This document shows, piece after piece, positions 43,491-54,105 of a DNA stretch of 64,000 nt. Made by a program: the position numbers and the translations under genes. Positions within the stretch are counted from its first letter, which is position 1; the number at the start of each line of letters is the position of its first letter. The DNA is from Pseudomonas oryzagri (GTDB lineage: Bacteria; Pseudomonadota; Gammaproteobacteria; Pseudomonadales; Pseudomonadaceae). The notes beneath the pieces were generated by a model. That model had not been told where the DNA came from. It saw nothing but the letters and a program-made list of their open reading frames with translations, and did no database searches. The stretch spans positions 204,662-268,661 of the forward strand of contig NZ_JAJHPU010000017.1 of the NCBI RefSeq assembly GCF_020831405.1, given 5' to 3'.

Positions 43491-44678
43491 ATGTCCGCCC
43501 GCAATATTCTGGTGATCAACTGCGGCAGCTCGTCCATCAAGTTCGCCCTGGTGAACGAAGCGCAGAGCAGCTTTCCGCTGCAGGGCCTTGCCGAACGTCT
43601 CGGCAGCCCCGAAGCCGTCATCCACTTCGAGAACGCCGCCGGCAAGGAAAGCTTGAGCGTACCGGATGCCGACCACCAGGCGGCGCTGGCCCAGATCCTG
43701 CCGCGCGTCGAGGAAGCCGCCGGCGGCCACCTGGACGGCATCGGCCATCGCGTGGTGCACGGCGGCGAGAAGTTCTTCGCCTCCACCCTGCTCAACGGCG
43801 ACACCCTGGCCGGCATCGAGGCCAACATCCAGCTGGCCCCGCTGCACAACCCGGCCAACCTGAGCGGCATCCATGCCGCCATGAATCTGTTCCCCGAGCT
43901 GCCCCAGGTCGGCGTGTTCGACACCGCCTTCCACCAGAGCATGCCGGAGCACGCCTACCGCTACGCCGTGCCGGACCTGCTCTACAAGGAATACGGCGTG
44001 CGCCGCTACGGCTTCCACGGCACCAGCCACCGCTATGTCAGCAAGCGCGCCGCCGAACTGGCCGGCCTGCCGGTGGAGAACAGCAGCTGGCTGGTCGCTC
44101 ACTTGGGCAACGGCTGCTCGACCTGCGCCGTGGTCAACGGCGAGAGCCGCGACACCAGCATGGGCCTGACCCCGCTGGAAGGCCTGGTGATGGGCACCCG
44201 CAGCGGCGACGTCGATCCGAGCCTGCACAACTTCTTGCACAACACCCTGGGCTGGGAGCTGAGCAAGATCGACGCCATGCTCAACAAGGAGAGCGGCCTG
44301 AAGGGTCTGTCCGGCCTGTCCAACGACATGCGCACCCTGACCGAAGCCCGCCAGGCCGGCCACCCGGGTGCCACCCTGGCCTTCGAAGTGTTCTGCTACC
44401 GCCTGGCCAAGTCGCTGGCCGCCATGGGCTGCGCCCTCGAGCAGCTGGACGGCCTGGTGTTCACCGGCGGCATCGGCGAGAACTCCGCCGTGGTGCGCGA
44501 GCGCACCCTGGCGCACCTCAAGCTGCTCGGCTTCAAGGTCGACGCCGAGGCCAACGCCCGCTGCACCCGCGGCGTGGCCGGCGAGATCCAGGCCGCGGGC
44601 AGCCCGCGCATCCTGGTCGTGCCGACCAACGAGGAGCGCCAGATCGCCCTCGACACCCTCGCGCTGCTCGACGCCTGA
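43491..44678 (+). CDS. ackA: AckA, acetate kinase
   Basis: 395 residues. ASKHA fold: [15 protein letters not shown] at the start, [10 protein letters not shown], the catalytic [42 protein letters not shown] and [14 protein letters not shown]. Interconverts acetyl-phosphate and acetate with ADP/ATP. ATG 43491 follows CAGGAG. With pta it forms the overflow and pyruvate-survival pathway of Pseudomonas; in P. aeruginosa ackA-pta is under Anr control. I saw no complete Anr box here. Confidence 0.97.
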   Translation: MSARNILVINCGSSSIKFALVNEAQSSFPLQGLAERLGSPEAVIHFENAAGKESLSVPDADHQAALAQILPRVEEAAGGHLDGIGHRVVHGGEKFFASTLLNGDTLAGIEANIQLAPLHNPANLSGIHAAMNLFPELPQVGVFDTAFHQSMPEHAYRYAVPDLLYKEYGVRRYGFHGTSHRYVSKRAAELAGLPVENSSWLVAHLGNGCSTCAVVNGESRDTSMGLTPLEGLVMGTRSGDVDPSLHNFLHNTLGWELSKIDAMLNKESGLKGLSGLSNDMRTLTEARQAGHPGATLAFEVFCYRLAKSLAAMGCALEQLDGLVFTGGIGENSAVVRERTLAHLKLLGFKVDAEANARCTRGVAGEIQAAGSPRILVVPTNEERQIALDTLALLDA

Positions 44679-44721
44679 GCCAGCCGACTCCGTATGCAGG
44701 ACGGAACATGACCTGCCGCCG

Positions 44722-44753
44722 AAACCCGACTGCCATCCCGGCGTCGGGTTTTG
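44722..44753 (+). terminator. Hairpin terminator or attenuator between ackA and pta
   Basis: AAACCCGAC pairs with GTCGGGTTT across a 12-nt loop, followed by TG. It would limit read-through from ackA into pta, whose ATG is 67 nt further on. Confidence 0.65.
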
Positions 44754-44820
44754 TCGTCCTGATCGCCCCCTGCGCCCCGCATTCCACAGTCTGAGCACCT
44801 AGCTCCCCCCAGGAGAAACC

Positions 44821-46950
44821 ATGCACACTCTGTTCCTCGCCCCCACCGGTTTCGGCGTCGGTCTCACCTCCATCAGCCTCGGCCTGATCCGTGCCCTCGA
44901 GCACGCCGGCCTGAAGGTCGGCTTCTTCAAGCCGATCGCCCAGCCGCTGCCCGGCGACCAGGGCCTCGAGCGCTCCAGCACCCTGATCCAGCGCACCCTC
45001 GGCCTGGCTTCCCCCGAACCGCTGCCGCTCGCCCAGGTGGACCGCCAGCTGGCCAGCGGCGAACTCGACCTGGTCCTCGAAGACGTGGTCAGCCGCTACC
45101 AGCAGGCCGCCGCCGGCAAGGACGTGGTGATCGTCGAAGGCATGCTGCCGACCCGCGAAACCGACTACGCCTCGCGCCTGAACACCCACCTGGCCAAGAG
45201 CCTGGACGCCGAGATCATCCTGGTCGCCGCCCAGGGCAGCGACGGCGTCAAGCAGCTGGCCGAGCGCATCGAGATCACCGCCCAGCAGTTCGGCGGCGCC
45301 AAGGACGCCAAGGTGCTCGGCGTGGTGCTCAACAAGGTCAAGAGCGCCGAGGGCCTGCCGGCCTTCGTCGACAGCCTCAAGGCCAACCTGCCCCTGCTCG
45401 GCAGCAGCGACTTCCAACTGCTCGGCGCCGTCCCGTTCGCCGAGGAACTGAACGCCCTGCGCACCCGCGACGTCGCCGACCTGCTCGGCGCCAACGTGCT
45501 GAACGCCGGCGAAGCCGAGCAGCGCCGCGTCGGCAGGATCATCCTCGGCGCGCGCACCGTGCCGAACATGGTTCACCTGCTGCAGCCGGGCGTACTGCTG
45601 GTGACCCCGGGCGATCGCGACGACATCATCCTCGCAGCGAGCCTCGCCTCGCTCAACGGCGTCAAGCTGGCCGGCCTGCTGCTGACCGGCGACTTCACTC
45701 CGGACCAGCGCATCCTCGACCTGTGCAAGGCGGCCCTGGATGGCGGCCTGCCGCTGCTCAGCGTGGCCACCGGTTCCTACGATACCGCCACCAACCTGTA
45801 CGCCCTGAACAAGGAAACCCCGGCCGACGACATCGAGCGCGCCACCCGGGTGACCGACTTCATCGCCCAGCACCTGCACCCGGAATTCCTCCACACCCGC
45901 TGCAGCGTGCCGCGCGAGCTGCGCCTGTCGCCGGCGGCCTTCCGCTACCAGCTGGTCAAGCGCGCGCAGGACGCCGACAAGCGCATCGTCCTGCCCGAAG
46001 GCGACGAGCCGCGCACCGTGCGCGCCGCTGCCATCTGCCAGGAGCGCGGCATCGCCCGCTGCGTGCTGCTGGCCAAGCCCGAGGCGGTCGCCGCCGTGGC
46101 CCGCGAGCAGGGCATCACCCTGCCGGCCGGCCTGGAAGTCATCGATCCGGCCAGCATCGCCGAGCGCTACGTCGCGCCGATGTGCGAAATGCGCAAGAGC
46201 AAGGGCCTCACGCCCGAGCAGGCGCGCCAGCAACTGGAAGACACCGTGGTGCTGGGCACCATGATGCTGGCCCTCGACGAGGTCGACGGCCTGGTCTCCG
46301 GCGCCGTCCACACCACCGCCAACACCATCCGCCCGGCCCTGCAGCTGATCAAGACCGCGCCGGGCTACAACCTGGTGTCCTCGGTGTTCTTCATGCTGCT
46401 GCCCGACCAGGTGCTGGTCTACGGCGACTGCGCGGTCAACCCCAACCCGAGCGCCACCGAGCTGGCCGAGATCGCCCTGCAGAGCGCCGAGTCCGCCGTG
46501 GCCCTCGGCGTTTCGCCGCGCGTGGCGATGATCAGCTACTCCACCGGCACCTCCGGTGCCGGCGCCGAGGTGGAGAAGGTCGCCGAAGCCACCCGCATCG
46601 CCCAGGAACGTCGTCCGGCCCTGCCGATCGACGGCCCGCTGCAGTACGACGCCGCTTCCGTGCTCAGCGTCGGCAAGCAGAAGGCGCCCAACAGCAAGGT
46701 CGCCGGGCAAGCCACGGTGTTCGTGTTCCCGGATCTCAACACCGGCAACACCACCTACAAGGCGGTGCAGCGCAGCGCCTCGGTGATCAGCGTCGGCCCG
46801 ATGCTGCAAGGCCTGGCCAAGCCGGTGAACGACCTGTCGCGCGGCGCGCTGGTGGACGACATCGTCTTCACCATCGCCCTCACCGCCCTGCAGGCCGCCA
46901 GCCAGGCCGAGCAGAAGGCCGCCGCCAAGGGCGAGCTGATCGAGGCGTAA
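44821..46950 (+). CDS. pta: Pta, phosphate acetyltransferase (long form)
   Basis: 709 residues. N-terminal P-loop-like regulatory domain (HTLFLAPTGFGVGLTSISLGL), a DRTGG-type middle domain (about 215-330), and the catalytic PTA_PTB domain from about 380 (RIVLPEGDEPRTVRAAAICQER; SYSTGTSGAGAEVEKV near 570). Converts acetyl-CoA and phosphate to acetyl-phosphate. The first residue is an ATG with CAGGAGAAACC upstream. Confidence 0.97.
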   Translation: MHTLFLAPTGFGVGLTSISLGLIRALEHAGLKVGFFKPIAQPLPGDQGLERSSTLIQRTLGLASPEPLPLAQVDRQLASGELDLVLEDVVSRYQQAAAGKDVVIVEGMLPTRETDYASRLNTHLAKSLDAEIILVAAQGSDGVKQLAERIEITAQQFGGAKDAKVLGVVLNKVKSAEGLPAFVDSLKANLPLLGSSDFQLLGAVPFAEELNALRTRDVADLLGANVLNAGEAEQRRVGRIILGARTVPNMVHLLQPGVLLVTPGDRDDIILAASLASLNGVKLAGLLLTGDFTPDQRILDLCKAALDGGLPLLSVATGSYDTATNLYALNKETPADDIERATRVTDFIAQHLHPEFLHTRCSVPRELRLSPAAFRYQLVKRAQDADKRIVLPEGDEPRTVRAAAICQERGIARCVLLAKPEAVAAVAREQGITLPAGLEVIDPASIAERYVAPMCEMRKSKGLTPEQARQQLEDTVVLGTMMLALDEVDGLVSGAVHTTANTIRPALQLIKTAPGYNLVSSVFFMLLPDQVLVYGDCAVNPNPSATELAEIALQSAESAVALGVSPRVAMISYSTGTSGAGAEVEKVAEATRIAQERRPALPIDGPLQYDAASVLSVGKQKAPNSKVAGQATVFVFPDLNTGNTTYKAVQRSASVISVGPMLQGLAKPVNDLSRGALVDDIVFTIALTALQAASQAEQKAAAKGELIEA

Positions 46951-46959
46951 GCCTTGCCA

Positions 46960-46993
46960 CGGATTCGGTCGCGCCCCGCCGCGACCGAATCCG
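46960..46993 (+). terminator. Stable hairpin after pta
   Basis: CGGATTCGGTCGCG and CGCGACCGAATCCG form a perfect 14-bp stem with a 6-nt loop, 9 nt after the pta stop. No T-run follows; it could stabilise the mRNA 3' end or act with Rho. Confidence 0.6.
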
Positions 46994-47012
46994 CGCTGCG
47001 GCAAAGGGCTGA

Positions 47013-47041
47013 TTGACCGGACCCGGCGGCATCCCTATACT
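47013..47041 (+). promoter_or_regulatory. Sigma-70 promoter of tRNA-Leu
   Basis: TTGACC (47013-47018), a 17-nt spacer and TATACT (47036-47041), ending 11 nt before the tRNA. A near-consensus promoter, expected for a tRNA gene. The GCGGCC downstream fits a stringent-type discriminator. Confidence 0.88.
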
Positions 47042-47052
47042 CCGCGGCCATT

Positions 47053-47139
47053 GCCTCGATGGCGGAATCGGTAGACGCAGCGGATTCAAAATCCGCCGCT
47101 GGCGACAGCGTAAGAGTTCGAGTCTCTTTCGGGGCACCA
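47053..47139 (+). tRNA. tRNA-Leu (anticodon CAA)
   Basis: 87 nt with encoded CCA. Acceptor GCCTCGA/TCGGGGC (one T-G pair), D-loop with GG, anticodon arm GCGGA-TTCAAAA-TCCGC (CAA at 47087-47089), a long class II variable arm (GCTGGCGACAGC), and T arm AGAG-TTCGAGT-CTCT. Reads UUG codons. Confidence 0.95.
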
Positions 47140-47151
47140 AACGTAGTGAAG

Positions 47152-47175
47152 AAACCCGCTCAGGCGGGTTTTTTT
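47152..47175 (+). terminator. Terminator of tRNA-Leu
   Basis: AAACCCGC-TCAG-GCGGGTTT stem-loop followed by a run of T, 12 nt after the tRNA. Confidence 0.92.
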
Positions 47176-47205
47176 ACGCCTGAAATCCTTGCAAGCGAGC
47201 CTGCC

Positions 47206-47700
47206 ATGCCCAAACACCAGCTGCGCCCGCCGGGCGATTTCCCCCCCGCCAGCCTGATTCGGCGCCTGGCGGCGATGTTCTACGACTTCCTGCTCTGTGT
47301 GGCGCTGCTCCTGGTGGTCGGCCTGATCTACCAGCAGGGCATCCTGCGCCTGGTCTACAGCGGCGAGGAGCTGATGGCGCTGTCCCAGGCCGGCGCCCTC
47401 GACGTCGACCCGATTCTCGCCAGCCTGATGCTGGTCAGCCTGTTCGCCTTTTTCGCCAAGTTCTGGACCCACAACGGTCAGACCCTCGGCATGCAGGTGT
47501 GGGGCATCCGCGTGCAGAACCCGGATGGCAGCGCCATCGACCTGTGGCAGGCGCTGCTGCGCTTCTTCGTCGCCATCGCCTCCTGGCTGTGCCTCGGCCT
47601 CGGCTACCTGTGGATGCTGTGGGACAAGGACAAGCGCACCTGGCACGACCGCTACTCGGAAAGCGTGGTGGTGCAGCTGCCCAAGCGCAGCAAGCGCTGA
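47206..47700 (+). CDS. RDD-family membrane protein
   Basis: 164 residues. RDD domain: RRLAAMFYDFLLCVALLLVVGLIY (first helix with conserved R and D), a second helix near LMLVSLFAFFAKFWTHNGQTLGMQVWGIRV, and a third at ALLRFFVAIASWLCLGLGYLWML, ending DKDKRTWHDRYSESVVV. Substrate unknown; some RDD proteins are cation antiporters. The ATG at 47206 lies 66 nt after the tRNA and 30 nt after its terminator. Confidence 0.85.
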   Translation: MPKHQLRPPGDFPPASLIRRLAAMFYDFLLCVALLLVVGLIYQQGILRLVYSGEELMALSQAGALDVDPILASLMLVSLFAFFAKFWTHNGQTLGMQVWGIRVQNPDGSAIDLWQALLRFFVAIASWLCLGLGYLWMLWDKDKRTWHDRYSESVVVQLPKRSKR

Positions 47701-47783
47701 GGCCGGCGATCTAGACTGCAAGAACGGGCGCCACGGCGCCCGCTTCAGTCGACCGCAAGGAGGCCTTCGCCGAGGGCACCTGC

Positions 47784-49196
47784 ATGGGCAGCCGGCAGCG
47801 CCGCTCCCTTCCCAGCCACCACGCGATCCTGCTGGCCGCCGCCGTGCTGAGCGGCTGCGCCCTGCAGCCGCCGGCCGCGCCCGACGCCTGTGGCCGGGCC
47901 TTCGCCCGCTTGCGGTCCGCCACCGCCGCGGTGCGCGACGCCCAGTACCACCCCCTCGCCGACTTTCCCGGCCTGCGCAGCGACCGCGTGCTGGCCGTCC
48001 TCGCTGTCGAAGCCACCAGCCCGGCGGCACGCCGTTTGTGGCTGCAGCGCCTGGCCGACAACGACCGCGAGGCCGCCGCCATCGAGCGGGGCAATCTGGC
48101 GGCCGGCGAGCGAACTGAATTGCCGGAGCCGGCGCTGTTGGAAGGCTGTCGCCGGCGCCAGGTCGAGAGCCTCGCCAACGATATCCACAGCTTCGCCCGC
48201 GCAGCCGCCGCTGCCCGGATTCCCAGCGACTACCGTCCATGGGCGCGTACCCTCGGCCTCTACCCGCTGCTGCGCCCGCTGTATCGACGCAGCATCGCCG
48301 CCTGGCAACGCGAAGCCGCGGCGCAGCAGGCCCCCGCGGACACCGCCGCCTGGCTCAGCTATCGTCTGGCCGAGCCGCTCGGCGACACCCCACCGCCGCC
48401 GCTGCGCACCGATGTCCTCGGCCTGCCGCAGGCGACGGCGGAACAGCTCGCCGCCCTGTTCGCCCGTCACGCCCCGGAGTTGCGCATCGCCGCGCAGAGC
48501 GCCGCCGACCGCCCCGGCGCGCCGCTGTTCGACCGCCGCGGCCGCCGCGGTTTCGCCCGAGACCCGGCACTCGTCTACCGTCGCCACGCCTGGAGCCGCC
48601 TGGACGGGCGCTGGCACCTGCAGCTGATCTACCAGTGGTGGTTCAGCGAGCGGCCGGCGAGCGGAGTCCTGGACCTCTATGCCGGCGAGCTGGACGGCCT
48701 GCTCTGGCGGGTCACCCTGGACGAGCGCGGCCAGGCCATCCTGTTCGACGCCATCCATCCCTGCGGCTGCTGGCACGCCTTGTTCCTGCCCGCCGACTCG
48801 CCGCTGCAGTTTCGCCAGCCGGCCGACGCGGAGCAGCGCCTGGCCCGCCGGCTGACGCTGGCGGGCCGCCAGGCGGCGACCCTGTGGCTGCGCGCCGGCG
48901 ACCACGCCCTGCTGTGGGTGGACGGCCGCCGCGCGCCCTACCCCATCCACCGCTATCGGCTGGCCGAACTGGACGAGCTGCGCCGCCTGCCCCACCCGGC
49001 CGGGCGGCGCAGCCTGTACGGCAGCGACGGCCTGGTGCCCGGCAGCCAGCGCCTGGAGCGCTGGATCCTGTGGCCGTCGGGAGTGGTCTCGCCGGGCGCC
49101 ATGCGCCAGTGGGGACGCCACGCCAGCGCGTTCGTGGGCGAGGCGCACTTCGACGATCCCGACCTGCTCGGGCGCTATTTCCATACCCCAAAATGA
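47784..49196 (+). CDS. Hypothetical lipoprotein
   Basis: 470 residues. A lipobox VLSG-C (C25) follows a short hydrophobic stretch, so it should be a lipoprotein; the Ala-Leu after Cys favours the outer membrane. The body has no domain I recognise. Visible features are Trp/Tyr-rich strands (YQWWFSERPASGVLDLYAGELDGLLWRVTLD), a Cys pair in DAIHPCGCWHALFLPAD, and a C-terminal GRYF. Base composition matches its neighbours. An AGGAGG 20 nt upstream is too far; GAGGG 7 nt before the ATG is the more likely ribosome-binding site. It converges on lptG. Confidence 0.75.
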   Translation: MGSRQRRSLPSHHAILLAAAVLSGCALQPPAAPDACGRAFARLRSATAAVRDAQYHPLADFPGLRSDRVLAVLAVEATSPAARRLWLQRLADNDREAAAIERGNLAAGERTELPEPALLEGCRRRQVESLANDIHSFARAAAAARIPSDYRPWARTLGLYPLLRPLYRRSIAAWQREAAAQQAPADTAAWLSYRLAEPLGDTPPPPLRTDVLGLPQATAEQLAALFARHAPELRIAAQSAADRPGAPLFDRRGRRGFARDPALVYRRHAWSRLDGRWHLQLIYQWWFSERPASGVLDLYAGELDGLLWRVTLDERGQAILFDAIHPCGCWHALFLPADSPLQFRQPADAEQRLARRLTLAGRQAATLWLRAGDHALLWVDGRRAPYPIHRYRLAELDELRRLPHPAGRRSLYGSDGLVPGSQRLERWILWPSGVVSPGAMRQWGRHASAFVGEAHFDDPDLLGRYFHTPK

Positions 49197-49197
49197 A

Positions 49198-49221
49198 CAG
49201 GGCCGGCGAAGGCCGGCCCTG
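49198..49221. terminator. Hairpin between convergent genes
   Basis: CAGGGCCGGC-GAAG-GCCGGCCCTG, a perfect 10-bp stem just after the lipoprotein stop and about 20 nt from the lptG stop. No T-run, but well placed as a bidirectional terminator. Confidence 0.6.
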
Positions 49222-49242
49222 AGAGAAGCGCTGTGTGCCGGC

Positions 49243-50304
49243 TCAGCCGGCCCGGCGCAGCATCCACAAGCCGGCCAGCGCGCAGATCCCCGCCGGCACC
49301 AGCACGGCGAGCAGCGGCGAGAAGCCGAACACCAGGCTGGAGGGACCGAGCAGGTCCTGGGCGATGCGGAACACGAAGCCGACCAGCACGCCGGTGAAGA
49401 TGCGCTGGCCGAGGGTGACCGAGCGCAGCGGGCCGAAGATGAAGGAGATCGCCAGCAGCACCAGGGTGGCGGTGACCAGGGGCTGCAGCACCTTGGTCCA
49501 GAACGCCAGCCAGTACTGGCTGTTGGCCAGGCCCTGCTCGCCGAGGTAGTGGATGTAGCGCCACAGCCCGGTCATCGACAGGGCCTCCGGCTCGACCACC
49601 ACGGTGCCGAGCAGCTCGGGGCTGAGTTCGACGTCCCAGCGTTCGCTGGGCAGCCGCACCTGCTCGCTGCGGTCGGCGTAGATCTGGGTGGTGGTGACGT
49701 TCTCCAGCTGCCAGTGGTCGCTCTCGTAGCGGGCGCGACGGGCGAAGCTGGCGCTCTGCAGGCGGCGTTCGCCGTCGAAGCGGTAGCGGGTCACGCCGAG
49801 CAGCACGCCATTGGGCTGCACCGAGTTGATGTGCACGTACTCCTCGCCCTGGCGATGCCACATGCCGCGCTTGGTACTCTGCGCCTCGCCGCTGCCCTGG
49901 GCCAGCGAGCGGCCACTCTGCGCCATATTCTCGGTCCACGGCGAGACGTACTCGCCGATCAAGAGGCCGACCAGCATCAGCACCAGCAACGGCTTCATCA
50001 CCGCCCAGACGATGCGCCCGAGCGACACGCCGGCGGCGCGCATGATGGTCAGCTCGCTGCTGCTGGCCAGGGTGCCGAGGCCGATCAGGCAGCCGATCAG
50101 CGCCGCCATCGGCAGCAACTCGTGGATCTGCGAGGGGATGGTCAGCAGGATGTAGCGCAGCGCCTCGGTCACACCATAGCCGGCGTCGAGATCGCCGAGT
50201 TCGTCGATGAAGGCGAACAGCAGGGCCAGGCCGACGATCACCCCCAGCACCGCGAGGATGCTGAAGAACACGCTGGTGCCGATGTAGCGATCAAGCCTGG
50301 ACAT
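49243..50304 (-). CDS. lptG: LptG, LPS export permease
   Basis: 353 residues. Two groups of three transmembrane helices flank a periplasmic beta-jellyroll domain (about 100-260). Begins LDRYIGTSVFFSILAVLGVIVGLALLF. With LptF it forms the membrane part of the LptB2FG ABC transporter that extracts LPS. The ATG at 50304 follows AGGAGA and overlaps the lptF end by 14 nt. Confidence 0.95.
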   Translation of the reverse strand: MSRLDRYIGTSVFFSILAVLGVIVGLALLFAFIDELGDLDAGYGVTEALRYILLTIPSQIHELLPMAALIGCLIGLGTLASSSELTIMRAAGVSLGRIVWAVMKPLLVLMLVGLLIGEYVSPWTENMAQSGRSLAQGSGEAQSTKRGMWHRQGEEYVHINSVQPNGVLLGVTRYRFDGERRLQSASFARRARYESDHWQLENVTTTQIYADRSEQVRLPSERWDVELSPELLGTVVVEPEALSMTGLWRYIHYLGEQGLANSQYWLAFWTKVLQPLVTATLVLLAISFIFGPLRSVTLGQRIFTGVLVGFVFRIAQDLLGPSSLVFGFSPLLAVLVPAGICALAGLWMLRRAG

Positions 50305-51418
50305 GGACGATCTCCTGGCAGGCACGACGCGCCCTCCACTTCAGGCGCAGCGGCTCCCAGTACAACAGCAGCAGGCCGATGGCGAGGAACAGGCCGTGCA
50401 CCCACCACAGGCCCAGCGCCGCCGGCAGGCGGCCCTTCTCCAGCTGGCCGCGCATGGCGATCAGCAGGGCCAGGTAGGCCATATATAGAAGGATTGCCGG
50501 CAGCAGCTTGAGGAAGCGGCCCTGGCGCGGGTTGACCCGGGCCAGCGGCACCGCCAGCACGGTGACCACGAACACCAGCAGCGGGATGGACAGCCGCCAC
50601 TGCAGCTCGGCCTGGTGGCGCGGGTCGTCGCTGCCGAGCAGCTCGGCGGTGGGGATGCCCTCGCGGTCGTTCACTTCGCCGGCCACTTCCGGCTTGGGCA
50701 GCAGCACGCCGTAGCGGTCGTACTGGATCGCCCGGTAGTCGGGCTGGCCGGGCTGACCGTCGTAGCGGTAGCCGTTCTCGAGGATCAGGTAGCGGCTGCC
50801 GTCGGGGCGGATCTCCTGGCGGCCCGTCTCGGCCACCAGCACGCTGATGCCGCGCTTCTTGTCGCCGTCGCGCGACAGGCGCAGCTCGGAGATGAACACC
50901 CCGCCCAGCTCGCGGCCGTCCTCGGACAGACGTTCGGTGTAGGTCACCCGCGAGCCGCTCTTGAGCGCCTGGAAGCGCCCCGGCACCAGGGTGTCGAACT
51001 CGGTGAGGGCATCCTGGCTGTTGAGGATCTGCTCGACGCGGGTCACGCCCAGCGGCGTCAGCGACAGGCTCAGCCAGGCCACCGCTGCCGCCACCAGCGC
51101 GGCCGGCGCCAGGGTGTAGGCGAGCAGCCGCTGGCGGCTCATGCCGGCGGCCGACAGCACGCTCATCTCCGACTCCAGATAGAGACGGCCGTAGGCGAGC
51201 AGGATGCCGAGGAACAGGCCGAGCGGCAGGATCAGCTCCAGGAACCCCGGCATGCGAAAGCCCATGATCATGAACAGCACGCCGGGGTCGAGCAGACCCT
51301 GCGCCGCCTGGGCCAGGTACTTGATGAAACGCCCGCTCATGATGATCACCAGCAGCACGGCGCTCACCGCGCTGAGGGTCACCAGCACTTCGCGGGACAG
51401 ATAACGGAAGATGATCAA
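50291..51418 (-). CDS. lptF: LptF, LPS export permease
   Basis: 375 residues with the same 3+3 helix and jellyroll layout. Starts MIIFRYLSREVLVTLSAVSAVLL; ends with helices near LLPAILLYMAYLALLIAM and WWVHGLFLAIGLLLLYW. It is divergent from pepA across about 145 nt, the usual arrangement. Confidence 0.96.
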   Translation of the reverse strand: MIIFRYLSREVLVTLSAVSAVLLVIIMSGRFIKYLAQAAQGLLDPGVLFMIMGFRMPGFLELILPLGLFLGILLAYGRLYLESEMSVLSAAGMSRQRLLAYTLAPAALVAAAVAWLSLSLTPLGVTRVEQILNSQDALTEFDTLVPGRFQALKSGSRVTYTERLSEDGRELGGVFISELRLSRDGDKKRGISVLVAETGRQEIRPDGSRYLILENGYRYDGQPGQPDYRAIQYDRYGVLLPKPEVAGEVNDREGIPTAELLGSDDPRHQAELQWRLSIPLLVFVVTVLAVPLARVNPRQGRFLKLLPAILLYMAYLALLIAMRGQLEKGRLPAALGLWWVHGLFLAIGLLLLYWEPLRLKWRARRACQEIVHVQA

Positions 51419-51506
51419 ACCGGGACTACTCCAGGGTTGTCAGGCTCGGGCCGCAACGCTCAAACTAGCCGCCTCTGCGCTGGCCGCAGCGGCATCGCGC
51501 CCGTGA

Positions 51507-53054
<1,548 letters not shown>

Positions 53055-53095
53055 GCCGTTTCCGGCCGGCGCCCCGCGCCGGCCGGAGCTGACCG

Positions 53096-53515
53096 ATGAA
53101 ACGCATCGACTTCTACATCCTCCAGGGCAGCGACGCCCAGGCGCGCCTGACCTACGCCTGCCGCCTGGCGGCCAAGGCCTGGCGCGAGGGGCACCGCATC
53201 TACCTCAACTGCCAGGACCAGGCGCAGGCCGAGGCGCTCGACGCCCGCCTCTGGCAGTTCAGCGCCGCCAGCTTCGTGCCGCACCAGCTGGCCGGCGCCG
53301 GTGTGGATGCGCCGCTGCTGGTGGCCTGGGGTGCGGACGCCGGCGGCGAGCAGAGCCTGCTGATCAACCTGGCCAGCACGGTGCCGCCATTCTTCGAGCG
53401 CTTCGAACGCATCGCCGAGGTGGTCGACCAGGACCCGCAGACCCGCGCCGCCCTGCGCGCCAGTTACCGCTTCTACCGCGAACGGGGCTATGCTCCCCAG
53501 CACCTGCACCTGTAA
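53096..53515 (+). CDS. holC: HolC, DNA polymerase III chi subunit
   Basis: 139 residues. Starts RIDFYILQGSDAQARLTYACRLAAKAW and has FVPHQLAG and ERIAEVVDQDPQTRAALRASYRFYRERGY. Chi bridges the clamp loader and SSB. It follows pepA by 41 nt, the usual Pseudomonas order. Confidence 0.93.
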   Translation: MKRIDFYILQGSDAQARLTYACRLAAKAWREGHRIYLNCQDQAQAEALDARLWQFSAASFVPHQLAGAGVDAPLLVAWGADAGGEQSLLINLASTVPPFFERFERIAEVVDQDPQTRAALRASYRFYRERGYAPQHLHL

Positions 53516-53531
53516 CGCCGCGAGCCATCCG

Positions 53532-53897
53532 ATGGACACGCCACCGATTCCGCCGAAAACCGCCGCCTGGCCCGACCTGATCAACGACGAGCTGCCGCTG
53601 CTCACCGAGACGGTCGGCGAGCCGGTCATCCCGGTGCTTTCCGAGCCGCTCGCCGCGGTGCCGCTGCTCTCCGAGCGGGTGGTGCCGAGCAGTCCGCCAC
53701 CCTTTGTCCCCGCCAGCCCGCCGCCTGCCGCGGCCCCCGTCGAGGAGCCGATGGCGCAGATCGAACGCGAACTGCAGGCCGCTGCAAGGCTGATCATGCA
53801 GGAAGTGATCGACGACTACATGCTGCAGATCGAGGCCGAACTGCACCGCCGGCTGGAAGACCACCTGGCCAAGATCCTGCGTGCGGGCAGGCGCTGA
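53532..53897 (+). CDS. Hypothetical protein between holC and valS
   Basis: 121 residues in three parts: an acidic, Leu-rich start (WPDLINDELPLLTETVGE), a Pro/Ser-rich linker with PVLSEPLAAVPLLSERVVPSS and SPPPFVPASPPP, and an amphipathic helix (QIERELQAAARLIMQEVIDDYMLQIEAELHRRLEDHLAKIL) that could form a coiled coil. No known domain. P. aeruginosa also has a small unknown gene here (from memory). The start ATG 53532 is 16 nt after holC. Confidence 0.75.
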   Translation: MDTPPIPPKTAAWPDLINDELPLLTETVGEPVIPVLSEPLAAVPLLSERVVPSSPPPFVPASPPPAAAPVEEPMAQIERELQAAARLIMQEVIDDYMLQIEAELHRRLEDHLAKILRAGRR

Positions 53898-53932
53898 ATC
53901 CCCCCTAACCCCCCTTTTACAAAGGGGGGAAT
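53897..53932. repeat. Dispersed intergenic repeat, copy 1
   Basis: AATCCCCCCTAACCCCCCTT then TTACAAAGGGGGGA. It begins at the last base of the preceding stop codon. CCCCCCTT and AAGGGGGG can pair as a hairpin. Part of a 336-nt gene-free stretch (53898-54233) that otherwise holds only the valS -10 box. Confidence 0.85.
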
Positions 53933-53993
53933 AGGCCAGTGCGGTTGTCGAGACTCTGGTAGGCCGGCGCTCTGTTGCGAATACCAAGCCGGC

Positions 53994-54025
53994 AATCCCC
54001 CCACCCCCCTTTTACAAAGGGGGAG
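53994..54025. repeat. Dispersed intergenic repeat, copy 2
   Basis: AATCCCCCCACCCCCCTTTT then ACAAAGGGGGAG, same orientation as copy 1 with small changes. Confidence 0.85.
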
Positions 54026-54105
54026 TAGGTCCAGCGTGGTTGCTGTGATTCTGCTGCTCCCTATACCCCGCTACCAACACCACCCCAGCAGACACCACCG
54101 ATCCA

